64,000 nt of DNA from JALOOX01 sp964557955 (GTDB lineage: Bacteria > Desulfobacterota > Syntrophobacteria > Syntrophobacterales > Syntrophobacteraceae), in the NCBI GenBank assembly GCA_964557955.1, contig CAZLCS010000015.1, positions 41,298 through 105,297 of the forward strand. Reading direction: 5' to 3'. This document shows, one piece after another, positions 34,558-42,050 of this stretch. Under the pieces are notes generated by a model, which saw only the letters and a program-made list of their open reading frames with translations, was not told the DNA's origin and ran no database searches. The position numbers were made by a program, and so were the translations under genes. Position 1 is the first letter of the stretch, and every line of letters begins with the position of its first letter.

Positions 34558-35286
34558 ATGGAACAGGCAAGAAGCCTAGAAGAACTTCAGGAGCGCCTGG
34601 AATACCGGTTCAAAGACAAGCATCTCCTGCTTCAGGCACTCGTGCATCGATCCTACGTTCACGAGGGTCTGAACGAGGGAATGGAGGACAATGAGATCCT
34701 CGAATTCCTTGGGGATTCGGTGCTGAATCTCGCCATCAGCCATCTGCTGATCAGGATCTTTCCCGATTATCGAGAGGGGGATCTGTCACGTCTCAGGTCT
34801 GCTATCGTCAATGAGAGGGAATTGGCTCACCTGGCTCTGAGCATCAGACTGGGAGACTACCTCGTTCTGGGAAAGGGGGAGGAGTTGACCGGGGGCAGGC
34901 AGAAGCCTTCACTTCTGGCAGATGCCGTCGAGGCTCTGCTGGCTTCCGTCTATCTGGACGGTGGGCTCGATGCTGCCCTGGGGGTGGTGCAGCACCTGTT
35001 CAGGGAATACCTCGATCCGGCTGCTTTCGACCACCCGTTGCGCGTCCTCGACAAGGATTTCAAGACCCAGCTCCAGGAGCTTTGCCAGGCCCGTTTCAAG
35101 ACGGTCCCCACCTACGTCCTTGAAGGTGAGGAGGGGCCTGACCACGACAAGACCTTCCACGCATGCGTCGTCCTGGGTGACCGTGAACTGGCCAGAGGTT
35201 CAGGAAAGAGCAAGAAAGAGGCCCAGCAGGAGGCGGCTCGTGCTGCCATTGACGCCCTCCAGGCCGACGGTGATGCAACCACATGA
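34558..35286 (+). CDS. rnc: ribonuclease III
   Basis: A 242-residue double-strand-specific endoribonuclease that matures rRNA and cuts mRNA hairpins. The RNase III signature is NEILEFLGDSVLNL, with a second metal-site segment KPSLLADAVEALLASVYLDGG. A C-terminal dsRNA-binding domain follows (about 160-236, KFKT..LQELCQAR through GSGKSKKEAQQEAARAA). The ATG at 34558 gives standard length. It stands apart from the usual era/lepB neighbours. Confidence 0.96.
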   Translation: MEQARSLEELQERLEYRFKDKHLLLQALVHRSYVHEGLNEGMEDNEILEFLGDSVLNLAISHLLIRIFPDYREGDLSRLRSAIVNERELAHLALSIRLGDYLVLGKGEELTGGRQKPSLLADAVEALLASVYLDGGLDAALGVVQHLFREYLDPAAFDHPLRVLDKDFKTQLQELCQARFKTVPTYVLEGEEGPDHDKTFHACVVLGDRELARGSGKSKKEAQQEAARAAIDALQADGDATT

Positions 35287-35322
35287 TCTTCCACCGAACG
35301 GAGTTCACATGCCAGGATTGTT

Positions 35323-35351
35323 TTGACAACCTCTCTCTTTGGCTGTAGGCT
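35323..35351 (+). promoter_or_regulatory. sigma-70-type promoter for the exported DsrE-like gene
   Basis: TTGACA (35323-35328), 17 bp, TAGGCT (35346-35351). The leader would be about 270 nt before the ATG at 35631, long enough to hold regulation; no clear structure was identified in it. Confidence 0.5.
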
Positions 35352-35630
35352 CACCTTGTCAAGTGACACTCAAGTGGAATGCTGCCTAAGTTTTACAAAT
35401 CTATAAATTCATAGATCAAGTTAGCGCCTCTTCGTTGTGCTCCAACTGGAAAACCTGCTCGGCATCGGTCATGCGGCTTGAGCAGCAACCATTTCATTTT
35501 CTTTTGGATTTCTGCGTGGGTCCTCTCGACTGCACGCCCACGCACTGTGAATACAGGGCCTTGGGCGCGCCCGGCCGGTAGGTCCCCATCCATCCCCACA
35601 TCTTGCAGCGACTTCTTGAAAGGAGGGTTC

Positions 35631-36059
35631 ATGAGACGTACGATTCTGCTTTTGCTGGTGGCGGCCATGTTGTTGGGGGGCGGAAGCCTCCTGTGTGCGC
35701 CGGTCCTTGCCGGAGCCAATGATCCGCTTTTCATCAACATGACGACCGAAGGCTCCCACCGATCGATGATGGCGCTGACCTTCGGGGCCAATCAGATGGA
35801 GCGCGGACACCCGTTGACCATCTTTTTGAACGACGAAGGGGTGAAGGTAGGCTCCAAAAAGAGGGCCAAGAAGTATGCCGAGCACCAAAGGAAGCTTGCG
35901 GAGATGATGGCAAAGGGCGCTGTCGTCATTTCTTGTCCCATGTGCATGAGGCATTACGAGGTCAAGGAGGCCGATCTCTTGCCCGGCGTCCAGCTTGGAA
36001 ACCCGGAGTTGACCGGTGGAGCCCTGTTCAAGGACAACACCCGGACTCTGACCTGGTAA
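35631..36059 (+). CDS. exported DsrE-family protein
   Basis: A 142-residue protein with a cleavable signal peptide (MRRTILLLLVAAMLLGGG, cut near VLAGA) and a DsrE-like fold after it. It shows DPLFINMTTEG, ALTFGANQMERGHPLTIFLNDEGV and a C-terminal GAVVISCPMCMRHY with a CxxC pair. The ATG at 35631 has a perfect AGGAGG. Cytoplasmic DsrE/TusD proteins carry sulfur on a cysteine. A periplasmic version suggests handling of sulfur or a thiol redox task outside the cytoplasm, which is inference. It is monocistronic by position. Confidence 0.85.
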   Translation: MRRTILLLLVAAMLLGGGSLLCAPVLAGANDPLFINMTTEGSHRSMMALTFGANQMERGHPLTIFLNDEGVKVGSKKRAKKYAEHQRKLAEMMAKGAVVISCPMCMRHYEVKEADLLPGVQLGNPELTGGALFKDNTRTLTW

Positions 36060-36129
36060 GCGGAGATTTTCCTTTTCCGCGAAGCTGCCCCTGAAGCCTC
36101 CGGGTCGGCTAGATCTCTGGCGCACTGTA

Positions 36130-36154
36130 GTGGGGAGGAGACGCCCCTCCCCAC
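36130..36154 (+). terminator. hairpin after the DsrE-like gene
   Basis: GTGGGGAGG and CCTCCCCAC form a 9-bp stem with a 7-nt loop, 70 bp after the stop. There is no T-run, so it is a weak candidate for an intrinsic terminator. Confidence 0.4.
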
Positions 36155-36682
36155 GAAGTGCCGGTCACTGGATTTCATTCAAGCCCGTTAGACCGGGTGC
36201 CATGGGCTGAGCGTAGCTTGCCCATATGACGAATACCGGCTGACCGAGGGCAAGCTTCGCCTGGCCCGTGCCACCCCCTTGATTCGAAAACATCGGCTCT
36301 CCGCCGGGTCCAGAAATCAGCAAGGGATCTGGATTCCGGCTTTTCCTCGAATGAGTGCGCCTGAAAGTCGCTTCGGCATACTGTTTTGACATGCGCCGGG
36401 GTTGCCCCCGGCGGCCTCGCATCCGCTCCCATCAGCTTTTCACGCCGGTTCCGGCCCCGTCTTTCCAATCTCGGATCGATCCGGTTCGCACCCTCCCGTA
36501 TGCTCGGAACGTTACGAGTTTTGGGGTTCGAGTTTATGGTTGAAAACCAGCCCGCAATGAACCTTTTCATAGTTCAGGATGCCCCGGAAGGCATGAGGAA
36601 CTGCTTTGAATCCCGTGTTTGGTTGACATTCGAAGACATTGCCGTCGGAGGCACGGCATGCTGGGGGGGGAGCATTTAACAT
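36155..36682. other. intergenic region before the tetR operon
   Basis: About 530 bp without a supported gene. Several short open frames on both strands show no start signal, recognised motif or sensible composition. Confidence 0.5.
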
Positions 36683-36711
36683 TTGACATAGTACCTAGTA
36701 TGTAATATGTA
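36683..36711 (+). promoter_or_regulatory. promoter and TetR operator of the beta-oxidation operon
   Basis: TTGACA (36683-36688), 17 bp, TATGTA (36706-36711). An imperfect 18-bp palindrome, ACATAGTAC/CTAGTATGT at 36686-36703, lies between the two boxes, the usual place for an autoregulating TetR repressor. Transcription would start at about 36718, which is the A of the tetR ATG, implying a leaderless message. Confidence 0.55.
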
Positions 36712-36717
36712 GCAGCT

Positions 36718-37308
36718 ATGGCGCGTGGAAAAAACAACAAAAGAGAGATTCAGGCCAAAGAAACCCGGAACAGAATCCTTCGGGCTGCGGTGAAGCTCTT
36801 CGCCAGGCAGGGGTATCACAAGACCACCATCGCCGACCTGGCTCAGGCTATCCAGCTCACCTCCGGTGCGGTCTTCCATCATTTCGCATCCAAGGAGCAG
36901 CTCCTCGATGCCGTGGTGGACTGGCTCGCCCGAGGCATACGCGTCTACTCGGACATCGTGGAGGCGGCGGACCATGGGTCGTACGACCTGGTGCTTCAGA
37001 CCATCAGGGTCATGTGTGACCATTTTCGCCGCAATCCGGAGGCGACCATCTGCCTGGCGGCCCTGGCCACCGAGCTGGCCGGGAGCAACCATCCCACGGA
37101 GAAGCGGCTCAAGGAGGTGTATGAGCTGTTCGTGGAATCCTTCTCCAGGGCGCTGGCCAACCATCCGCGGGTGAAGGATCCCAGGGCTGCCGCCATCGCC
37201 TTTGTCGGGGCCGTCCAGGGCATTGCCATTCAAGGTTTGCTGAGGGAAGGGGAGGAGACCATCGACGAGCTCGCCGGGGCCTTCATGACGCTCATGCTGG
37301 AATGGTGA
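36718..37308 (+). CDS. TetR/AcrR-family transcriptional regulator
   Basis: A 196-residue repressor-type regulator. The N-terminal helix-turn-helix is at about 17-62 (RILRAAVKLFARQGYHKTTIADLAQAI, then GAVFHHFASKEQLL). The all-helical ligand domain follows. No ribosome-binding site precedes the ATG, and the predicted transcript starts at it. It is first in a run of six same-strand genes for acyl-CoA metabolism, and a palindrome overlaps its promoter. It likely represses the operon until a pathway acyl-CoA or acid binds. Confidence 0.92.
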   Translation: MARGKNNKREIQAKETRNRILRAAVKLFARQGYHKTTIADLAQAIQLTSGAVFHHFASKEQLLDAVVDWLARGIRVYSDIVEAADHGSYDLVLQTIRVMCDHFRRNPEATICLAALATELAGSNHPTEKRLKEVYELFVESFSRALANHPRVKDPRAAAIAFVGAVQGIAIQGLLREGEETIDELAGAFMTLMLEW

Positions 37309-37346
37309 GATGATGAGGAATCAAGGCAATGATTAAGGAGGAAGCC

Positions 37347-38207
37347 ATGGAAATCAAGAGAGTCTGCGTGTTGGGAGCCGGCATCATGGGAGCCGGTATT
37401 GCTCAGGTTGCGGCCGAGGCCGGCTTCGATGTGAGCATGCGGGACATCGAGGACCGTTTTGTCGAAAAAGGGCTCAAGACCATCAGGGGAAACCTGGACC
37501 GGGCGGTCTCCAAGGGCAAGATGGAAGCGGCAAAGGCTGACGCTGTCTATGGCCGAATTCAGGGGACCACGGACCTTCGCCAGGCTGCGGCCGGTGCGGA
37601 CCTGGTCATCGAAGCCGTCATCGAGATCATGAGCCTGAAACGCGAGGTTTACCAGGAGCTCGACAGCATCTGTCCTCCTCACACGATCTTCGCGTCCAAC
37701 ACCTCGGGCCTTTCCATCACGGAGATGGCCGCTGTCACCAAACGCCCCCATCAGTTCATCGGCATGCACTTCTTCAATCCGGTCCCCGTCATGAAGCTGG
37801 TTGAGCTGATCCGAGGCTTCCTGACTTCGGACGAAACATTCAATACCTGCAAGATGTACGTGGAAAAGATCGGAAAGGTGCCCATCGAGGTGAAGGAAGC
37901 TCCCGGATTTGCCGTGAACCGGATCCTCTGCCCCATGATCAACGAGGCCATTTTCGTCTACGCCGAGGGGATCGCTTCTGCGGAAGACGTGGATCGCGCC
38001 ATGGTCCTCGGCGCCAACCATCCTATCGGACCTTTGGCCCTGGCCGACATGGTCGGGCTGGACACCCTGCTCCATGTCCTGGACGGGCTGCACCGGGAGC
38101 TCGGTGAAGACAAGTACCGTCCGGCGCCTCTCTTGAGGAAGATGGTGCGGGCCGGCTTCTTCGGGCGCAAGAGCGGAAAAGGCTTTTACGACTACACGGC
38201 GTCCTGA
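37347..38207 (+). CDS. 3-hydroxyacyl-CoA dehydrogenase (short, HBD type)
   Basis: A 286-residue NAD-dependent enzyme oxidising a 3-hydroxyacyl-CoA to the 3-oxoacyl-CoA. The Rossmann motif is LGAGIMGAGIAQVAAEAG at 8-25, the catalytic His lies in GMHFFNPVPVMKLVE, with ASNTSGLSI before it and the APGFAVNRILCPM hinge after. The ATG at 37347 follows AGGAGG; an upstream ATG at 37329 lacks one. Size equals 3-hydroxybutyryl-CoA dehydrogenases, but substrate range cannot be told. It is the second gene of the operon, 38 bp after tetR. Confidence 0.94.
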   Translation: MEIKRVCVLGAGIMGAGIAQVAAEAGFDVSMRDIEDRFVEKGLKTIRGNLDRAVSKGKMEAAKADAVYGRIQGTTDLRQAAAGADLVIEAVIEIMSLKREVYQELDSICPPHTIFASNTSGLSITEMAAVTKRPHQFIGMHFFNPVPVMKLVELIRGFLTSDETFNTCKMYVEKIGKVPIEVKEAPGFAVNRILCPMINEAIFVYAEGIASAEDVDRAMVLGANHPIGPLALADMVGLDTLLHVLDGLHRELGEDKYRPAPLLRKMVRAGFFGRKSGKGFYDYTAS

Positions 38208-38236
38208 GCAATGAAAAGGCCCACGGGGGCTGCTTT

Positions 38237-38318
38237 TCAACCACAACCAGCAACCAGCAACCACAACCAGCAACCAGCAACCAGAAACCAGAAACCAGAA
38301 ACCAGAAACCAGAAACTA
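38237..38318. repeat. heptanucleotide tandem repeat (AACCAGC/AACCAGA)
   Basis: About 80 bp of CAACCAG-type units, first as two copies of a 21-bp block (CAACCACAACCAGCAACCAG), then AACCAGAA AACCAG units. It sits between the hydroxyacyl-CoA dehydrogenase stop and the acyl-CoA dehydrogenase start. It is prone to slippage and would change only the intergenic distance. Confidence 0.85.
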
Positions 38319-38345
38319 GATTTGTCACACAGAGGAGCCCCACAC

Positions 38346-39503
38346 ATGCAATACGACCTGACCGAAGAGCAAATCCTTCTGCAGAACATGGTACGGAGAC
38401 TGGCCAGGGACAAAGTCGCTCCGGGAGCCGGGAAACGTGATGAAGAGGGCAAGTTCGACTGGGAGATGGTAGATCTCATGAGGGAGAACGGCCTATACGG
38501 CATCGACTTTCCGGAGGAGTATGGCGGATCCCATGCCGGTATGCTTGCCCTGGCCATTGTGGTCGAGGAGCTGTGCAAAGTGGACGCCTCCTGCGGCCTG
38601 CTCATCGCCGATCACGAACTGGGTTCTCTTCCCATCCTCCTGGCAGCCAACGAGGCGCAGCGGGAGAAGTATCTGCCCAAGCTGGCATCCGGTGAGCACC
38701 TGGCGGCTTTTGGACTCACCGAGCCGGCGGCGGGCTCCGACGTGGCCCGGTTGCGCTGTCGCGCCAAGAAGGATGGCGACTCCTATGTTTTGAACGGCAC
38801 CAAGACCTTCATCACCAACGGGGGTGTCGCTGAAGTGGTGACCGTCTACGCTGTGACCGATCCCGAGGCTCCGGCCCACAAGAACGCCGGTGTCTTCGTC
38901 GTGGAGAAAGGGACCCCCGGCTTCTCGGTGGGCAAGAAGGAAAACAAGATGGGCATTCGCTGGTCCGAGACGGTGGAGCTCATCTTCGAGGACTGCCGCG
39001 TGCCGGCTGAGAACCTCCTGGGGAAGGAAGGCGACGGCTTTCACATCATGATGAAGACCCTCGATTTTTCGAGGGCCGGTGTTGCGGCCCAGGCCCTGGG
39101 CATCGCGGCCGGCGCCCTGGAGTATGCCACGGCCTACGCCAAGGAGCGCGTGGCTTTCGGGAAGCCCATCATCGAGCACCAGGGAATCGGATTCAAGCTG
39201 GCGGACATGGCCATGAGGACGGAGGCCGCCCGGCAGCTGCTTTATAAGACCTGCGCCCTTCTCCAGGAACAGCCCAAGGATATGAGCCGGCTGAGCCCCG
39301 AGCTCATTCGCATGAGCTCCATGTCCAAGTGCTTTTGCGGAGACGTGGCGATGTGGGTGACGACGGAAGCGGTCCAGGTGCTGGGTGGCTACGGGTATAT
39401 CAAGGAATATCCGGTGGAGCGCATGATGCGCGATGCCAAGATTACCCAGATCTACGAAGGCAGCAATGAAATCCAGCGCATGGTGATCTCCAAGACGCTC
39501 TAA
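38346..39503 (+). CDS. acyl-CoA dehydrogenase
   Basis: A 385-residue FAD enzyme that makes the 2,3-double bond of an acyl-CoA. It has AFGLTEPAAGSDV and FITNGG (substrate/FAD region), ERVAFGKPI, QVLGGYGYIKEYPVERMMRDAK, and QIYEGSNEIQRMVI with the catalytic Glu in the short-chain position. The ATG at 38346 follows AGAGGAG; the longer frame through the heptamer repeat is not translated in a plausible way. Electrons would go to an electron-transfer flavoprotein, not encoded here. Family relatives include the glutaryl-, butyryl- and benzylsuccinyl-CoA dehydrogenases. Confidence 0.94.
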   Translation: MQYDLTEEQILLQNMVRRLARDKVAPGAGKRDEEGKFDWEMVDLMRENGLYGIDFPEEYGGSHAGMLALAIVVEELCKVDASCGLLIADHELGSLPILLAANEAQREKYLPKLASGEHLAAFGLTEPAAGSDVARLRCRAKKDGDSYVLNGTKTFITNGGVAEVVTVYAVTDPEAPAHKNAGVFVVEKGTPGFSVGKKENKMGIRWSETVELIFEDCRVPAENLLGKEGDGFHIMMKTLDFSRAGVAAQALGIAAGALEYATAYAKERVAFGKPIIEHQGIGFKLADMAMRTEAARQLLYKTCALLQEQPKDMSRLSPELIRMSSMSKCFCGDVAMWVTTEAVQVLGGYGYIKEYPVERMMRDAKITQIYEGSNEIQRMVISKTL

Positions 39504-39521
39504 GAATAAGGAGTCCGCAAG

Positions 39522-40724
39522 GTGATTCACGATAACGATGTAGTCATTGTTTCTGCGGTGCGAACGGCCATCGGGAAGTTCGGGGGGGCGCTGAAGGAGG
39601 TGAAGGCTTCGAGACTGGGAGCCCACGTCATGAAAGAGGCCCTGCGCCGCGCCAACAACCTGGATCCCATGCTTCTGGACGACATCATTCTGGGAGACTG
39701 CGTCCAGTGCTTCGACGAGGCCAACACGGCGCGCACCGCAGCGCTCATGGCGGGACTTCCTTTCCAGATTCCAGCCTTCACGGTACAGCGGCAGTGCTCG
39801 TCCTCCATGCAGGCGCTGGCCTCCGGGGTGCAGCAAATCCGGGCTGGAGATTCGGAAATCGTGCTGGTGGGCGGGGTCGAATCCATGAGCTCCGGGCCTT
39901 ACTATCTGCCCAACGCCCGCTGGGGAATGCGGCTCCAGAACCATGAGGTCGTTGACTCGGTATGGGAGATGCTTCACTCGGGGAGCCGCATCCTTGGGGA
40001 GCCCATGATCATGGGGATCACTTCCGAGAACCTGGCCGCCAAATACAACATCTCGCGCGAGGCACAGGACCAGCTGGCCCTGGAAAGCCATTCCAAGGCG
40101 GAGGCGGCCATCAAGGCCGGGCGTTTCAAGGATGAGATCGTTCCTTTCGAGCTCCCCGGCAAGAAGGGAGAAAAGCAGATCTTCGACCAGGACGAACACC
40201 CCCGGTTCGGGCTCAAGATGGAGGATCTCGCCCGGCTGAAGCCTGTTTTCAGGCCCGACGGCACGGTCACGGCGGGCAATTCGTCGGGTTTGAACGACGG
40301 GGGCTCAGCGGCCATCATCATGACGCGCAGTCGAGCCAGAGAACTGGGCTTGACCCCAATGGCGCGCATCGTGGTCCAGGCGGCGGCGGGAGTCGAGCCG
40401 CACCTCATGGGGTATGGTCCCGTGCCATCCACCGAGAAAGCCTTGAAAAAAGCCGGGATGAGTCTGAAGGACATCCAGCTGATCGAGGTGAATGAGGCCT
40501 TTGCCGCCCAGTACATCGCCTGTGAGATGGGGCTGGGGCTGGATCGTTCCATCGTGAACGTCAACGGCAGCGGAGTCGGCCTGGGACATCCGGTGGGATG
40601 TACAGGGCTCCGCATCGTCATTTCGCTCATCTACGAGATGGCGCGCCGGAACCTGGAAGTGGGCCTGGCGACTCTGTGCGTGGGTGGCGGCATGGGAATG
40701 ACGACCATCGTGGTGCGGGATTGA
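39522..40724 (+). CDS. thiolase (acetyl-CoA acyltransferase)
   Basis: A 400-residue thiolase that cleaves a 3-oxoacyl-CoA with CoA. The nucleophile Cys is in VQRQCSSSMQA (about residue 91), followed by VNEAFAAQ, the GHPVGCTG histidine loop, and the second catalytic Cys in LCVGGGMGM. It starts with GTG at 39522, 8 nt after AAGGAG and 18 bp after the acyl-CoA dehydrogenase. The active-site sequence QCSSSMQ differs from the common LCGSGLQ, hinting at a non-standard (bulky or branched) substrate; this is inference. Confidence 0.93.
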   Translation: MIHDNDVVIVSAVRTAIGKFGGALKEVKASRLGAHVMKEALRRANNLDPMLLDDIILGDCVQCFDEANTARTAALMAGLPFQIPAFTVQRQCSSSMQALASGVQQIRAGDSEIVLVGGVESMSSGPYYLPNARWGMRLQNHEVVDSVWEMLHSGSRILGEPMIMGITSENLAAKYNISREAQDQLALESHSKAEAAIKAGRFKDEIVPFELPGKKGEKQIFDQDEHPRFGLKMEDLARLKPVFRPDGTVTAGNSSGLNDGGSAAIIMTRSRARELGLTPMARIVVQAAAGVEPHLMGYGPVPSTEKALKKAGMSLKDIQLIEVNEAFAAQYIACEMGLGLDRSIVNVNGSGVGLGHPVGCTGLRIVISLIYEMARRNLEVGLATLCVGGGMGMTTIVVRD

Positions 40725-40739
40725 TGAGGAGGTGGCTTG

Positions 40740-42038
40740 ATGTTGAGTGCGGCAATGGAAGAGATATTCTCCAAGGGAGAGGCTCTCAAGGGGATCCGGA
40801 TCCTGGACATCACCCGGATCATTCTGGGACCCTGGGCATCGACGCTCCTGGCGGAGCTGGGAGCCGAAGTCGTCCATGTGGAAATACCGGGGGCGGGGGA
40901 TCTCCTCATCCGGGCCGTCGGGCCTCAGGGGCAATTCCCGCGTAACCTTTCACCGGGGATGATGTGCGCCAGCGCCAACAAGTATTACATCGCGCTGGAC
41001 ATGCATAAGCCCGAAGGCATTGAGCTCATCAAGAAGCTTGCAGCGTCCTCGGACATCATCATGGAAAACTTCAAGCCGGGCACCTTCGACAAGTGGGGGA
41101 TCGGCTACCGGCAGATGAAAGAGATCAAGCCGGACGTTATCTACCTGAGCATGCAGGGATTTGGGAACTGGGGATCCCTTTCGGCGCGGCCGAGCTACGA
41201 TGCGTATGCCCAGGGCATTTCAGGTCTGGCCGAGATCACGGGCTTTCCCGATGCCATGGGAGTCAAGTCCTCGGCCTGGATCGGCGATTTCCTGAGCGGC
41301 ACCCTGGCTGCCTACTACACCCTGGCGGCTCTCTATCACAAAAAGAAGACCGGTGTCGGGCAGTTCATCGATCTATCCCAGGCCGAGGTCCTCATGCGGT
41401 GCATGGACTGGACCTGGCTCTATGGATACCTCAAGGGAAAGAAGCGGGAGCGATTCGGGAACTGGGATATGGCGGTGGTTCCGTCCTGCATCGTCAGGAC
41501 CACCGATGGGTTTGTGGCCCTTGGCGCATTTTCCGAGCCCGAGTTCGAGGGACTTTGCCGCTCCATGGGAAGAGAGGACCTTCTCGAATTCAAGGCCATC
41601 GAGACGCGGCTCGTCGAGGCGGAGAGAATTTACAGAGCCATCGATGCCTGGGCAGCGGGAAGAAATTCCTCCGACATCCTGGATGCCGGGGAGCGGAACG
41701 GGTATTCCGTGGCTCGAGTCATGAACGTCGAAGCCATCTATCGCTCGGAGCATTTCAATGAGCGGCAGACGGTCTGGAAGTTTGACGATCCGCTCTGGGG
41801 GGACCTCTGTTATCCCATGGCCCTCCATCTGGAAGACACGCCGGGACGAATTCGATGGTCCATGCGACCCGTTGGCTTCGACAACGAATACGTCCTGAGG
41901 AAGCTCCTCGGTTACTCCGCTCAGGAGATCCAGTCGCTCTACGATGAGCAGGTGATCGGCCGCTGGAATCCGCAGATGGTGTTCGCAGGTCCTCCTCCGG
42001 AGTGGGACGGCCAGCAGGGACTTCTTTTCAAGGAATGA
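40740..42038 (+). CDS. CaiB/BaiF (family III) CoA-transferase, catalytic subunit
   Basis: A 432-residue family III CoA-transferase, which moves CoA between carboxylic acids through an aspartyl-CoA thioester. The N-terminal Rossmann core is GIRILDITRIILGPWAS, LAELGAEVVHVEIP. The catalytic Asp is Asp183 in AWIGDFLSGTLAAYYTLAAL, at the same distance (13) from AAL as Asp169 of formyl-CoA transferase. The ATG at 40740 follows AGGAGG by 7 nt. A second, partner-like transferase gene begins 12 bp after its stop. The pair likely forms a heteromer that activates the pathway acid with CoA from an intermediate such as succinyl-CoA. Confidence 0.92.
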   Translation: MLSAAMEEIFSKGEALKGIRILDITRIILGPWASTLLAELGAEVVHVEIPGAGDLLIRAVGPQGQFPRNLSPGMMCASANKYYIALDMHKPEGIELIKKLAASSDIIMENFKPGTFDKWGIGYRQMKEIKPDVIYLSMQGFGNWGSLSARPSYDAYAQGISGLAEITGFPDAMGVKSSAWIGDFLSGTLAAYYTLAALYHKKKTGVGQFIDLSQAEVLMRCMDWTWLYGYLKGKKRERFGNWDMAVVPSCIVRTTDGFVALGAFSEPEFEGLCRSMGREDLLEFKAIETRLVEAERIYRAIDAWAAGRNSSDILDAGERNGYSVARVMNVEAIYRSEHFNERQTVWKFDDPLWGDLCYPMALHLEDTPGRIRWSMRPVGFDNEYVLRKLLGYSAQEIQSLYDEQVIGRWNPQMVFAGPPPEWDGQQGLLFKE

Positions 42039-42050
42039 TGGAGGGGTACG

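Noticed and set aside
38211..38345. Upstream extension of the acyl-CoA dehydrogenase through the heptamer repeat
   Set aside because: The extension encodes QPATSNHNQQ-type low-complexity sequence. The family N-terminus and a good ribosome site match ATG 38346.
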